From Mangrovibacter phragmitis (GTDB lineage: Bacteria; Pseudomonadota; Gammaproteobacteria; Enterobacterales; Enterobacteriaceae): a stretch of 64,000 nt of DNA. The notes under the pieces were generated by a model. The model did no database searches, was not told the origin of the DNA, and saw only the letters and a list, made by a program, of their open reading frames with translations. How positions within the stretch are numbered: the first letter of the stretch is position 1; each line of letters begins with the position of its first letter. The stretch lies in the NCBI RefSeq assembly GCF_001655675.1, contig NZ_LYRP01000043.1, forward strand, positions 124,001 to 188,000, written 5' to 3'. A program made the translations under genes and the position numbers. Of this stretch, positions 41,532 through 50,128 are shown piece after piece.

Positions 41532-43649
41532 ATGAACTCTCTGTTTGCCAGCACGGCGCGTGGGCTTGAAGAACTCTTAAAGACCGAACTGGAAAACCTT
41601 GGCGCACAGCATTGCCGTGTTGTTCAGGGAGGTGTCCATTTTGATGCGGACACACAGTTGGTGTATCAAAGCCTGATGTGGAGCCGGCTGGCTTCGCGCA
41701 TTCTGCTGCCTCTTGGCGAATGCAAAGTCTACAGCGATTTGGATCTCTACCTTGGGGTTATGGCGATTAACTGGCCGTCTCTGTTTGTGGAGAATGCCAC
41801 TTTCGCGGTGCATTTCAATGGACTGAATGATGTTATTCGCAACAGCCAGTATGGTGCGTTGAAAGTAAAAGACGCCATTGTTGACAGCTTTACCCGCAAA
41901 AATTTGGTGCGCCCAAATGTTGACCGGGAACAACCCGACGTCCGCATTCAGGTGAGGCTGGAAAAAGAAGTCGCCAGTATTTCGCTCGACTTGAGTGGAG
42001 ATGGCCTGCATCAGCGTGGTTACCGTGACAGCACTGGCCTTGCGCCAATAAAAGAAAACCTGGCTGCGGCAATTATCTTGCGTTCGGGCTGGAAGCCGGG
42101 CACGCCTTTGCTGGACCCAATGTGTGGTTCTGGCACCTTACTCATTGAAGCCGCCATGATAGCGACGGACCGGGCTCCCGGGCTTTACCGCCAGCATTGG
42201 GGCTTTACCGGGTGGGCCGCGCACGATGAAGCGGCCTGGAAAGCGGTTCGTACTGAAGCGCAGGTACGGGCGCGCCGGGGCCTTAGTGAATATACTTCGC
42301 GCTTTTATGGCAGCGATATTGACGGCCGGGTTATCGAGCGGGCGAAAACGAATGCCCGGCGAGCAGGGCTTGGCGAAGTTATTCGCTTTACCGTGGGTGA
42401 TGTGGCACAGCTTACCTGCCCGCAAGATGTGCAGGAAACCGGTACTCTTATCAGTAACCCACCTTATGGAGAACGGCTGGACAGCGAGCCGGAATTAATC
42501 GCACTGCATCATGTACTGGGTCGGGTTGTTAAACAGCAGTTTCCGGGGTGGTCACTCTCTTTGTTCAGTGCCTCTGCGGAATTACTCAGTTGTTTACAAC
42601 TGCGTTCCGAGCGCCAGTTTAAAGCAAAAAATGGTCCGCTGGATTGCGTACAAAAAAACTACCAACTGTCAGCCACTGTACCCGAGCAGGCAGGCCAGTT
42701 TGCGCAGGATTTTGCTAACCGCCTGCGTAAAAATGCCAAAAAGCTGGATAAATGGGCGAAGCAGGAAGGGATTGAATGTTATCGCCTGTATGATGCCGAC
42801 TTGCCGGAATACAACGTTGCCGTAGATCGTTACGCTGACAACATTGTTATTCAGGAATATGCACCACCTAAAACAGTAGACCCGGTGAAAGCGCGCCAAC
42901 GCCTGTTCGATATTATCGCAGCCACGATTGATGTGCTCTCTCTGGCTCCAGGCCAGCTTATCCTGAAAACCCGTGAACGCCAGAAAGGGAAAAACCAGTA
43001 CCAGAAGCTCAGTGAGAAAGGGCAATACAAAGAAGTGCGCGAATATAATGCCCGCTTTCTGGTTAACCTGACTGACTACCTTGATACCGGGTTATTCCTT
43101 GATCACCGCCTCGCGCGGCGTATGCTTGGGCAAATGAGCAAGGGGAAAGATTTCCTCAATCTGTTCTCTTACACCGGGAGTGCCAGTGTCCATGCCGGGC
43201 TGGGTGGAGCCAGGAGTACCACAACCGTAGATATGTCGCGTACCTATCTCGAATGGGCTGAACGCAACCTGCGGCTTAATGGCCTGAGTGGGCGAGCGCA
43301 TCGCCTGATTCAGGCAGATTGCCTGGCCTGGCTGGCAGAGTCGAATGAACACTATGATCTGATTTTTATCGATCCGCCTACATTTTCTAACTCTAAACGC
43401 ATGGACAACACATTTGATGTCCAGCGAGATCATATTGCTGTAATGCGTGATCTCAACCGGTTGCTGCGTGATGGCGGCACCATCGTTTTTTCCAATAATA
43501 AACGCGGTTTCAGAATGGACCACGAAGGGCTTGCTGCTCTGGGCCTGGAAGCACAGGATATCACTGCAAAAACCCAGTCGCAGGACTTTGCCCGCAATCG
43601 TCAGATTCATAACTGCTGGCTTATTCGCCGCGTAACCAGGAAATCATAA
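41532..43649 (+). CDS. rlmL: Bifunctional 23S rRNA methyltransferase RlmKL
   Basis: A 705-residue fusion protein (E. coli 702). The N-terminal part has a THUMP domain (about 43-155) and a methyltransferase with [14 protein letters not shown] and NPPYGERL, which makes m2G2445 (RlmL). The C-terminal part is a second methyltransferase with [14 protein letters not shown] and [10 protein letters not shown], which makes m7G2069 (RlmK). The start at 41532 ([16 protein letters not shown]) is chosen by similarity. Its TAA stop shares one base with the uup ATG. Confidence 0.97.
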   Translation: MNSLFASTARGLEELLKTELENLGAQHCRVVQGGVHFDADTQLVYQSLMWSRLASRILLPLGECKVYSDLDLYLGVMAINWPSLFVENATFAVHFNGLNDVIRNSQYGALKVKDAIVDSFTRKNLVRPNVDREQPDVRIQVRLEKEVASISLDLSGDGLHQRGYRDSTGLAPIKENLAAAIILRSGWKPGTPLLDPMCGSGTLLIEAAMIATDRAPGLYRQHWGFTGWAAHDEAAWKAVRTEAQVRARRGLSEYTSRFYGSDIDGRVIERAKTNARRAGLGEVIRFTVGDVAQLTCPQDVQETGTLISNPPYGERLDSEPELIALHHVLGRVVKQQFPGWSLSLFSASAELLSCLQLRSERQFKAKNGPLDCVQKNYQLSATVPEQAGQFAQDFANRLRKNAKKLDKWAKQEGIECYRLYDADLPEYNVAVDRYADNIVIQEYAPPKTVDPVKARQRLFDIIAATIDVLSLAPGQLILKTRERQKGKNQYQKLSEKGQYKEVREYNARFLVNLTDYLDTGLFLDHRLARRMLGQMSKGKDFLNLFSYTGSASVHAGLGGARSTTTVDMSRTYLEWAERNLRLNGLSGRAHRLIQADCLAWLAESNEHYDLIFIDPPTFSNSKRMDNTFDVQRDHIAVMRDLNRLLRDGGTIVFSNNKRGFRMDHEGLAALGLEAQDITAKTQSQDFARNRQIHNCWLIRRVTRKS

Positions 43650-45559
43650 TGTCGTTAATTAGTATGCATGGTGCGTGGCTGTCTTTCAGCGATGCGCCAC
43701 TTCTTGATAATGCTGAATTACATATTGAGAATAACGAGCGTGTTTGTCTTGTCGGGCGCAATGGTGCCGGCAAATCAACGCTGATGAAAATTCTGAATAA
43801 AGAGATCCCTCTTGATGACGGCCGTCTGATTTATGAGCAGGACCTGGTGGTTGCCCGTCTGCAACAGGATCCACCACGAGATGTGGGTGGCACCGTATAT
43901 GACTTCGTTGCCCAGGGAGTGGAAGAGCAGGCGGTATATCTCAAGGAATACCATGAGATCTCTCGCCTGGTTATGCAGGAGCCGAGTGAGAAGAATCTAA
44001 ATGCGATGGCCCGGGTTCAGGAACAGCTCGACCACCACGGTTTGTGGCAACTGGAAAACCGCATTAATGATGTTCTGAGCCAACTGGAACTGGACCCAAA
44101 TACGGAACTGGCTGCGTTATCTGGCGGTTGGCTACGTAAAGCAGCATTAGGGCGAGCACTGGTGAGTGCTCCGCATGTATTGCTGCTCGACGAGCCCACT
44201 AACCACCTGGACATCGAAACTATCGACTGGCTGGAAACTTTCCTGAAAAGTTACCAGGGCAGCATTGTCTTTATTTCCCATGACCGTTCTTTCATTCGCA
44301 ATATGTCCACGCGGATTGTCGACCTCGATCGTGGGAAACTGGTCTCCTACCCGGGGGATTACGACAAATATCTGGTCGCCCGCGAAGAAGCGCTACGCGT
44401 AGAAGAGTTACAAAATGCGGAATTTGACCGCAAACTGGCTCAGGAAGAGGTATGGATCCGCCAGGGCATTAAAGCACGCCGTACCCGTAATGAAGGGCGA
44501 GTGAGAGCACTGAAAGCTATGCGCCGGGAACGCGGTGAACGCCGGGAAGTGATGGGCCGCGCCCAAATGCAAGTCGAAGAAGCCAGCCGTTCCGGCAAAA
44601 TTGTGTTCGAAATTGAAAACCTGCATTACGCCATTGAAGACAAAGTGCTGGTGGATAATTTCTCCTCACAAGTACAGCGCGGCGATAAAATTGCCCTCGT
44701 TGGTCCGAATGGTTGCGGTAAAACCACACTGCTTAAGCTGATGCTGGGGCAGTTGCAGGCTCAGTCCGGGCGTGTACATGTGGGGACGAAGCTGGAAGTG
44801 GCCTATTTTGACCAGCACCGTGCCGAGCTGGATCCGGACCGTACCGTTATGGATAACCTGGCTGAAGGTAAACAGGAAGTGATGGTCAATGGCCGTTCGC
44901 GCCATGTCCTTGGTTATCTCCAGGACTTTTTATTCCACCCCAAACGCGCCATGACACCAGTGAGCGCGTTATCTGGTGGTGAGCGTAACCGTCTGTTGCT
45001 GGCCAGGTTATTCCTGAAACCCAGTAACTTATTAATTCTCGATGAGCCCACGAACGACCTGGATGTTGAAACGCTGGAACTGCTCGAAGAACTGATCGAC
45101 AGCTACCAGGGAACCGTCTTACTGGTGAGCCATGACCGGCAATTTGTCGATAACACTGTAACAGAGTGTTGGATCTTTGAAGGTGAAGGGCGTATTGGCC
45201 AGTATGTTGGCGGTTATTTTGATGCCAAAGGGCAGCAGGCGTCGGCACAACCATTGAAAGCAACGGTGAATAATGCGCCTGTTGAACAACAAAAAGTGCC
45301 GAAAGCAGAAACAGTCAAACGGCAGGCCAATAAACTAAGTTATAAACTTCAACGTGAACTGGAACAATTACCTGCTCAACTTGAACAGCTTGAAGCCGAT
45401 ATCGATGTGCTGCAAAGCCAGGTTAGCGATGGTGGTTTTTTCAACCAGCCTCATGATGTTACCCAACGGGTTCTGGAGCAACTCTCTGCTGCTGAGCAGG
45501 CGCTTGAAACGGCTTTTGAGCGCTGGGAATACTTGGAAGGTTTGAAAAACGGCGATTAA
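43649..45559 (+). CDS. uup: ABC-F ATPase Uup
   Basis: A 636-residue soluble ABC-F protein with two nucleotide-binding domains; E. coli Uup is 635. Walker A motifs are GRNGAGKST (36-44) and GPNGCGKTT (352-360). Signatures are LSGGWLRKAALGRAL and LSGGERNRLLLARL, with Walker B LLLDEPTNHLD and LILDEPTNDLD. A charged coiled coil (about 555-632) forms the C-terminal DNA-binding domain. Family members act on ribosomes; Uup is also linked to precise excision of transposons. It overlaps rlmKL by 1 bp and is 16 bp before pqiA. Confidence 0.97.
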   Translation: MSLISMHGAWLSFSDAPLLDNAELHIENNERVCLVGRNGAGKSTLMKILNKEIPLDDGRLIYEQDLVVARLQQDPPRDVGGTVYDFVAQGVEEQAVYLKEYHEISRLVMQEPSEKNLNAMARVQEQLDHHGLWQLENRINDVLSQLELDPNTELAALSGGWLRKAALGRALVSAPHVLLLDEPTNHLDIETIDWLETFLKSYQGSIVFISHDRSFIRNMSTRIVDLDRGKLVSYPGDYDKYLVAREEALRVEELQNAEFDRKLAQEEVWIRQGIKARRTRNEGRVRALKAMRRERGERREVMGRAQMQVEEASRSGKIVFEIENLHYAIEDKVLVDNFSSQVQRGDKIALVGPNGCGKTTLLKLMLGQLQAQSGRVHVGTKLEVAYFDQHRAELDPDRTVMDNLAEGKQEVMVNGRSRHVLGYLQDFLFHPKRAMTPVSALSGGERNRLLLARLFLKPSNLLILDEPTNDLDVETLELLEELIDSYQGTVLLVSHDRQFVDNTVTECWIFEGEGRIGQYVGGYFDAKGQQASAQPLKATVNNAPVEQQKVPKAETVKRQANKLSYKLQRELEQLPAQLEQLEADIDVLQSQVSDGGFFNQPHDVTQRVLEQLSAAEQALETAFERWEYLEGLKNGD

Positions 45560-45575
45560 CACAAAGAGGCAGGAT

Positions 45576-46832
45576 ATGTGCACTAACCACCTGACACAGC
45601 AGGCCATTTTGTGCGGCCATTGCGATATGCTGGTTGCTCTTCCTGCCCTTGGCACAGGCGAAAAGGCCTGTTGCCCACGTTGTGGAAATACGCTGACTAC
45701 GCGCTGGGATGAACCCCGCAAGCGGCCAACTGCTTATGCACTGGCCGCACTATTTATGTTGTTACTGGCAAACTTATTTCCGTTCGTGAATATGAGTGTT
45801 GCTGGTGTGAACAGTGAAATTTCGCTGTTATCCATCCCTGATGTAATGTTTTCTGAAGATTACGCCAGCCTGGGATCATTATTTATGATTTTGGTCCAGG
45901 CTGTGCCTGCTCTTTCGTTGGTAGCCATTCTGCTACTGGTTAACCGGGTCCGGCTCAGCCCGGTATCAAAAAGGCGTCTTGCCTGGCTGTTATTTCACCT
46001 GAAAAGCTGGGGGATGGCGGAAATATTCCTGGCTGGTGTTCTGGTAAGCTTCGTGAAATTAATGGCGTATGGCGATATTGGCATTGGCCTGAGTTTTATT
46101 CCATGGTGCCTGTTCTGTGTACTGCAACTGCGCGCCGTACAGTGTGTGGATCGCCGCTGGCTGTGGAATGACATTTCCCCCGCACCAGCTATTCCCCTGG
46201 CATGTCAACCCGGTAAAACGGGCATGAAACAAGGGCTACGCTCATGTTCATGCTGTACCGCAATATTGCCCCAGGATGTCGCACAGTGCCCACGTTGCCA
46301 CAGCTATGGGCATGTACGCCGCCGCCACAGCCTGCAGTGGACAACAGCACTGCTGTTAACCTCGGTGATGCTGTATTTCCCAGCCAATATACTGCCTGTC
46401 ATGATTACCGACCTGCTGGGAAGTAAGCTTCCATCCACCATAATTGCTGGTGTGGTGTTGCTGTGGAGCGAAGGCTCTTATCCGGTGGCTCTGGTCATCT
46501 TTATTGCCAGCATTATGGTGCCCACCCTTAAAATGATTGCTATTGGCTGGCTTTGCCTTGATGCCAGGGGTTTTGTACAGCGCGACAGCGAAAGAATGCA
46601 TTTGGTTTACGAGGTTGTCGAGTTTGTTGGTCGTTGGTCAATGATTGATGTTTTTGTAATCGCTGTATTGTCGGCTCTGGTCCGCATGGGGTCGTTAATG
46701 AACATTTACCCGGCGATGGGGGCGCTTATGTTCGCGCTGGTGGTCATACTCACAATGTTTGCTGCAATGACATTTGACCCTCGTCTCATCTGGGACAGGA
46801 AGCCAGAATCAAGCCAAGAGGAGTTGTCGTAA
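45576..46832 (+). CDS. pqiA: Intermembrane transport protein PqiA
   Basis: A 418-residue integral inner-membrane protein (E. coli 417). It has two repeats, each with a cysteine zinc-ribbon (CGHC with CPRC near the N terminus; CSCC with CPRC near residue 225) followed by about four transmembrane helices. With PqiB and PqiC it forms an MCE-type system spanning the envelope, thought to move lipids between membranes. The operon is paraquat-inducible in E. coli. One base separates its stop from the pqiB start. Confidence 0.96.
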   Translation: MCTNHLTQQAILCGHCDMLVALPALGTGEKACCPRCGNTLTTRWDEPRKRPTAYALAALFMLLLANLFPFVNMSVAGVNSEISLLSIPDVMFSEDYASLGSLFMILVQAVPALSLVAILLLVNRVRLSPVSKRRLAWLLFHLKSWGMAEIFLAGVLVSFVKLMAYGDIGIGLSFIPWCLFCVLQLRAVQCVDRRWLWNDISPAPAIPLACQPGKTGMKQGLRSCSCCTAILPQDVAQCPRCHSYGHVRRRHSLQWTTALLLTSVMLYFPANILPVMITDLLGSKLPSTIIAGVVLLWSEGSYPVALVIFIASIMVPTLKMIAIGWLCLDARGFVQRDSERMHLVYEVVEFVGRWSMIDVFVIAVLSALVRMGSLMNIYPAMGALMFALVVILTMFAAMTFDPRLIWDRKPESSQEELS

Positions 46833-46833
46833 C

Positions 46834-48471
46834 ATGGATTCAAACCGTGGGGAAGCAAAGGTGCATAAAGTGAAAAACTGGTCTCCGGTTTGGATCTTCC
46901 CGATAGTCACCGCCCTGATTGGTGCGTGGATCTTATTTTATCACTACAGCCATCAGGGGCCGGAAGTGACACTTATCACCACCAATGCAGAAGGTATCGT
47001 TGGCGGGAAAACGGCAATTAAAAGCCGCAGTGTGGATGTTGGGATCGTGGAAAGTGCGGTACTGACAGATGACCTGCACCATGTGGAAATCAAAGCCCGG
47101 CTGAATACTGGCATGGAAAAACTACTGCGCAAAGATTCCGTTTTCTGGGTGGTGAAACCGCAGATTGGCCGCGAGGGGGTCAGCGGGCTGAGTACACTGT
47201 TATCGGGGGCGTATATTGAATTGCAGCCCGGAAAACAAGGGGAAGCACCAGAGCACTATGATTTGCTGGATTCTCCTCCCCTGGCACCACCTGATGCCAA
47301 AGGGATTCGTGTCATTCTTGACAGCAGCCGGGCAGGGCAACTTAACCCTGGTGACCCGGTACTATTCAGAGGGTATCGGGTCGGCTCTGTTGAAACCAGC
47401 TCATTCGATGCTCAGAAACGAACGATGCAATATCAGTTATTCATCAGTGCACCCAATGATCGTCTGGTCACTACAAATGTCCGTTTCTGGAAAGACAGCG
47501 GTATTGCCGTCGATCTGACCTCTGCCGGTATGCGTGTTGAAATGGGGTCGTTGTCGACGTTGTTCAGTGGCGGGGTTAGCTTTGATGTACCGGATGGGCA
47601 ATTAACCGGTGAGCCTGTCGCTGATCACAGTGAGTTTCAGTTGTATGATGACCAAAAAAGCATTCAGGATTCGTTCTACACCGAGCATGTTGATTACCTG
47701 ATGTTTTTTAAAGATTCAATTCGTGGCCTGCAACCGGGCGCGCCAGTTGAGTTTCGCGGTATTCGCCTGGGCACGGTGCAGAAAGTGCCTTATCTGGTGC
47801 CACAGTTGCAGCAAAAGATTAACGAAGACTACCGGATACCGGTACTGGTTCGTATTGAGCCGCAGCGCATTGAAAATGAGCTGGGTGAAGGGCCTGAAGT
47901 TCAGGGACACCTGAAAATGCTACTCTCCCGCGGGCTGAGGGCCTCCCTGAAAACGGGTAACCTGTTGACCGGGGCATTGTATATCGACCTCGACTTTTAT
48001 CCTAAAGAAGGTGCCTATAAAGGCCCTCTGGAGGTCGGTGCATACCAGGTGATTCCCACAGTGAGCGGTGGGTTGTCTCAGATCCAACAGAAACTGACGG
48101 ATGCACTGGATAAAATCAACGCATTGCCACTTAACCCGATGTTAAACCAGGCAACCAGTACACTCAAAGAAACGCAAAATACCATGAAGTCGTTGCAATC
48201 CACGCTGAACAACCTGAATAAGATAGCAGGCAGCGAATCCATGCAAGGCCTTCCGGCAGACATGCAAAAAACGTTGCGTGAACTTAACCGGAGTATGCAG
48301 GGCTTCCAGCCAGGTTCTGCCGCATATAATAAAATGGTTGCCGATATGCAGCGCCTGGATCAGGTATTACGTGAGTTACAACCGGTTCTGCAAACGCTGA
48401 ACAATAAGAGTAATGCATTGATCTTCGAGGCGCACAGCAAGAAAGATCCGCAGCCGAAGGGGGCGAAATAA
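46834..48471 (+). CDS. pqiB: Intermembrane transport protein PqiB (MCE domains)
   Basis: A 545-residue protein (E. coli 546) with one N-terminal membrane helix (about 19-37). Three MCE domains follow, with the repeat-like phrases GGKTAIKSRSVDVGIV, PGDPVLFRGYRVGSVE and PGAPVEFRGIRLGTVQ. A long C-terminal helical segment (about 430-530) is expected to form the needle-like tube across the periplasm. The start at 46834 follows AAGAGGAG. It overlaps pqiC by one base. Confidence 0.97.
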   Translation: MDSNRGEAKVHKVKNWSPVWIFPIVTALIGAWILFYHYSHQGPEVTLITTNAEGIVGGKTAIKSRSVDVGIVESAVLTDDLHHVEIKARLNTGMEKLLRKDSVFWVVKPQIGREGVSGLSTLLSGAYIELQPGKQGEAPEHYDLLDSPPLAPPDAKGIRVILDSSRAGQLNPGDPVLFRGYRVGSVETSSFDAQKRTMQYQLFISAPNDRLVTTNVRFWKDSGIAVDLTSAGMRVEMGSLSTLFSGGVSFDVPDGQLTGEPVADHSEFQLYDDQKSIQDSFYTEHVDYLMFFKDSIRGLQPGAPVEFRGIRLGTVQKVPYLVPQLQQKINEDYRIPVLVRIEPQRIENELGEGPEVQGHLKMLLSRGLRASLKTGNLLTGALYIDLDFYPKEGAYKGPLEVGAYQVIPTVSGGLSQIQQKLTDALDKINALPLNPMLNQATSTLKETQNTMKSLQSTLNNLNKIAGSESMQGLPADMQKTLRELNRSMQGFQPGSAAYNKMVADMQRLDQVLRELQPVLQTLNNKSNALIFEAHSKKDPQPKGAK

Positions 48472-49040
48472 TGAAACAATGGATGATGTTCGTTATGGTA
48501 CTGGTGCTCTCGGCTTGCAGTAGTACCACTACTACTAAGCTGTACCAGTTACCGGTGGATCACAATGCGGTTTCCTCTGTGTCGGGAAAAACTGGGGGAG
48601 CTCAAAAACTGTTGTGGGTTTCGCAGATTAGTGTGCCGGATTTTCTGGCTGGCAGTGGAGTGGTTTACCAGACTTCAGACGTGAACTACGTGGTTGCCAA
48701 ACAAAACTTATGGGCCAGCCCGCTGGACCAGCAACTGCGCGATACTCTGGTGGCAAACCTCTCCACAGCTTTACCCGGCTGGGTGGTATCGTCACAACCA
48801 CTGGGTAACGACCAGGATAGCCTTAGTGTAGTAATAAGCGGTTTCCAGGGGCGCTATGACGGGCAGGTTGTGGTGAGTGGTGAATGGTTGCTTAACCAAA
48901 AGGGTGAGTACACGCGGCGCCCATTCTCTGTCACTTTGCCTCAGCAGGGGGATGGTTATGATGCCATGGTGAAAGGGTTAGCGGCGGCCTGGCAACAGGA
49001 AGCCCGCAGTATCGCGGCACAGTTACAGGCACAACACTAA
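48471..49040 (+). CDS. pqiC: Outer-membrane lipoprotein PqiC
   Basis: A 189-residue lipoprotein (E. coli PqiC, formerly YmbA, is 187). The signal peptide ends in the lipobox LSAC with the acylated Cys16; the next residues are serines, not aspartate, consistent with outer-membrane sorting. The ABC-type transport auxiliary domain follows. It is thought to anchor the PqiB needle at the outer membrane. The operon ends with a strong terminator. Confidence 0.96.
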   Translation: MKQWMMFVMVLVLSACSSTTTTKLYQLPVDHNAVSSVSGKTGGAQKLLWVSQISVPDFLAGSGVVYQTSDVNYVVAKQNLWASPLDQQLRDTLVANLSTALPGWVVSSQPLGNDQDSLSVVISGFQGRYDGQVVVSGEWLLNQKGEYTRRPFSVTLPQQGDGYDAMVKGLAAAWQQEARSIAAQLQAQH

Positions 49041-49057
49041 TTTACATTTCTTTATTC

Positions 49058-49098
49058 AGCACCTGTCTGGCATTTTTACCAGCGGGTGCTTTTTTTTG
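49058..49098 (+). terminator. Intrinsic terminator of pqiABC
   Basis: A long imperfect stem closed by AGCACC/GGGTGCT-type pairing (49058-49070 with 49079-49090), followed by eight T residues, 18 bp after the pqiC stop. Confidence 0.9.
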
Positions 49099-49293
49099 CA
49101 TCAGAGACTTACCTGCCCAACTCCCGTTTTTAGGTGAAAAATTATGTCAATTGTGCCTCATTAATATGACATTGGCGTGAATTTTGCGCATTGACGATGC
49201 CATAAAATGAGCGTATTCGTTATTACTGATTGCATAAATTGTAATCACTGTTTTCTTTTCCACCAGACAACAAATGAATGAGGGAAACGAGGC

Positions 49294-49461
49294 ATGAAGA
49301 GACAAAAACGAGATCGCCTGGAACGGGCTCACCAGAGAGGCTATCAGGCTGGCATTACAGGCCACTCAAAAGAGATGTGCCCTTATCAGACGCTAAATCA
49401 GAGGTCTCATTGGCTGGGAGGCTGGCGAAAAGCCATGGAGGACAAGGTGTCATTTGCATGA
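49294..49461 (+). CDS. rmf: Ribosome modulation factor
   Basis: A 55-residue basic protein, exactly the E. coli length, reading MKRQKRDRLERAHQRGYQAG and ending EDKVSFA. It binds the 30S subunit in stationary phase and drives formation of inactive 100S ribosome dimers. The ATG at 49294 follows the GAAACGAGG segment. It is a single gene between the pqiABC terminator and a bidirectional terminator shared with fabA. In E. coli it is induced by ppGpp and slow growth. Confidence 0.97.
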   Translation: MKRQKRDRLERAHQRGYQAGITGHSKEMCPYQTLNQRSHWLGGWRKAMEDKVSFA

Positions 49462-49484
49462 CCCTGTCTCTTTAGAGCAAAAAA

Positions 49485-49509
49485 GAAACCTCCGCAATGC
49501 GGAGGTTTC
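49485..49509. terminator. Bidirectional terminator between rmf and fabA
   Basis: An 11-bp perfect stem GAAACCTCCGC/GCGGAGGTTTC with an AAT loop. The A run at 49479-49484 gives a T run for fabA on the minus strand; the plus-strand tail GCGTTTTA is weaker. Confidence 0.9.
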
Positions 49510-49535
49510 GCGTTTTAGCCAGGCTGTGGCTCAAA

Positions 49536-50054
49536 TCAGAAAGCAGAAGTATCTTTAAACAAGCCTACTTTGAGGTCGGTGGCAGTATAAATAACGCGGC
49601 CATCAACCAGCACCTCACCATCTGCAAGGCCCATAATCAGGCGGCGGTTTACCACACGTTTAAAGTGAATACGGTACGTAACTTTTTTCGCGGTAGGCAG
49701 AACCTGTCCGGTGAATTTCACTTCGCCAACACCCAGTGCGCGGCCTTTACCTTCTCCGCCGAGCCAGCCCAGATAAAAGCCGACTAACTGCCACATTGCA
49801 TCCAGCCCAAGGCAGCCAGGCATTACCGGATCACCAATAAAGTGGCAGCCAAAGAACCATAAATCAGGATTAATATCGAGTTCGGCTTCAACATATCCTT
49901 TGTCGAAATTGCCACCGGTTTCAGTCATTTTGACAACCCGGTCCATCATCAGCATATCAGGTGCTGGCAGTTGTGGACCTTCGGCGCCAAATAGCTCGCC
50001 ACGACCAGAAGCAAGTAGATCTTCTTTTGAATAAGATTCGCGTTTATCAACCAT
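49536..50054 (-). CDS. fabA: 3-hydroxydecanoyl-ACP dehydratase/isomerase
   Basis: A 172-residue hot-dog-fold enzyme, exactly the E. coli length. It dehydrates 3-hydroxydecanoyl-ACP and isomerises the product to cis-3-decenoyl-ACP, the entry point to unsaturated fatty acids. The active-site histidine in [14 protein letters not shown] is His71 counting Met (His70 by the usual numbering), with Asp85 in LGLDAMW. Adjoining FabR- and FadR-type operators lie upstream, overlapping the 3' end of lonB. Confidence 0.98.
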   Translation of the reverse strand: MVDKRESYSKEDLLASGRGELFGAEGPQLPAPDMLMMDRVVKMTETGGNFDKGYVEAELDINPDLWFFGCHFIGDPVMPGCLGLDAMWQLVGFYLGWLGGEGKGRALGVGEVKFTGQVLPTAKKVTYRIHFKRVVNRRLIMGLADGEVLVDGRVIYTATDLKVGLFKDTSAF

Positions 50055-50092
50055 GTCTACAATAAGCCTTATTTTAGTGAAGCACGCAGGTT

Positions 50093-50110
50093 AGCGAACA
50101 GGTGTACGCT
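50093..50110 (-). promoter_or_regulatory. FabR operator of fabA
   Basis: The near-palindrome AGCGAACA-GG-TGTACGCT matches the FabR binding pattern (AGCGTACA-N2-TGTACGCT). It lies 39-56 bp upstream of the fabA start codon. FabR represses fabA and fabB in response to unsaturated acyl thioesters in E. coli. Confidence 0.75.
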
Positions 50111-50111
50111 C

Positions 50112-50128
50112 AACAAGTCCGATCAGTT
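50112..50128 (-). promoter_or_regulatory. FadR operator of fabA
   Basis: On the minus strand AACTGATCGGACTTGTT fits the FadR consensus (AACTGGTCNGACCNGTT) with two mismatches. FadR activates fabA in E. coli. The site overlaps the stop codon of lonB and sits one base upstream of the FabR site. Confidence 0.7.
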
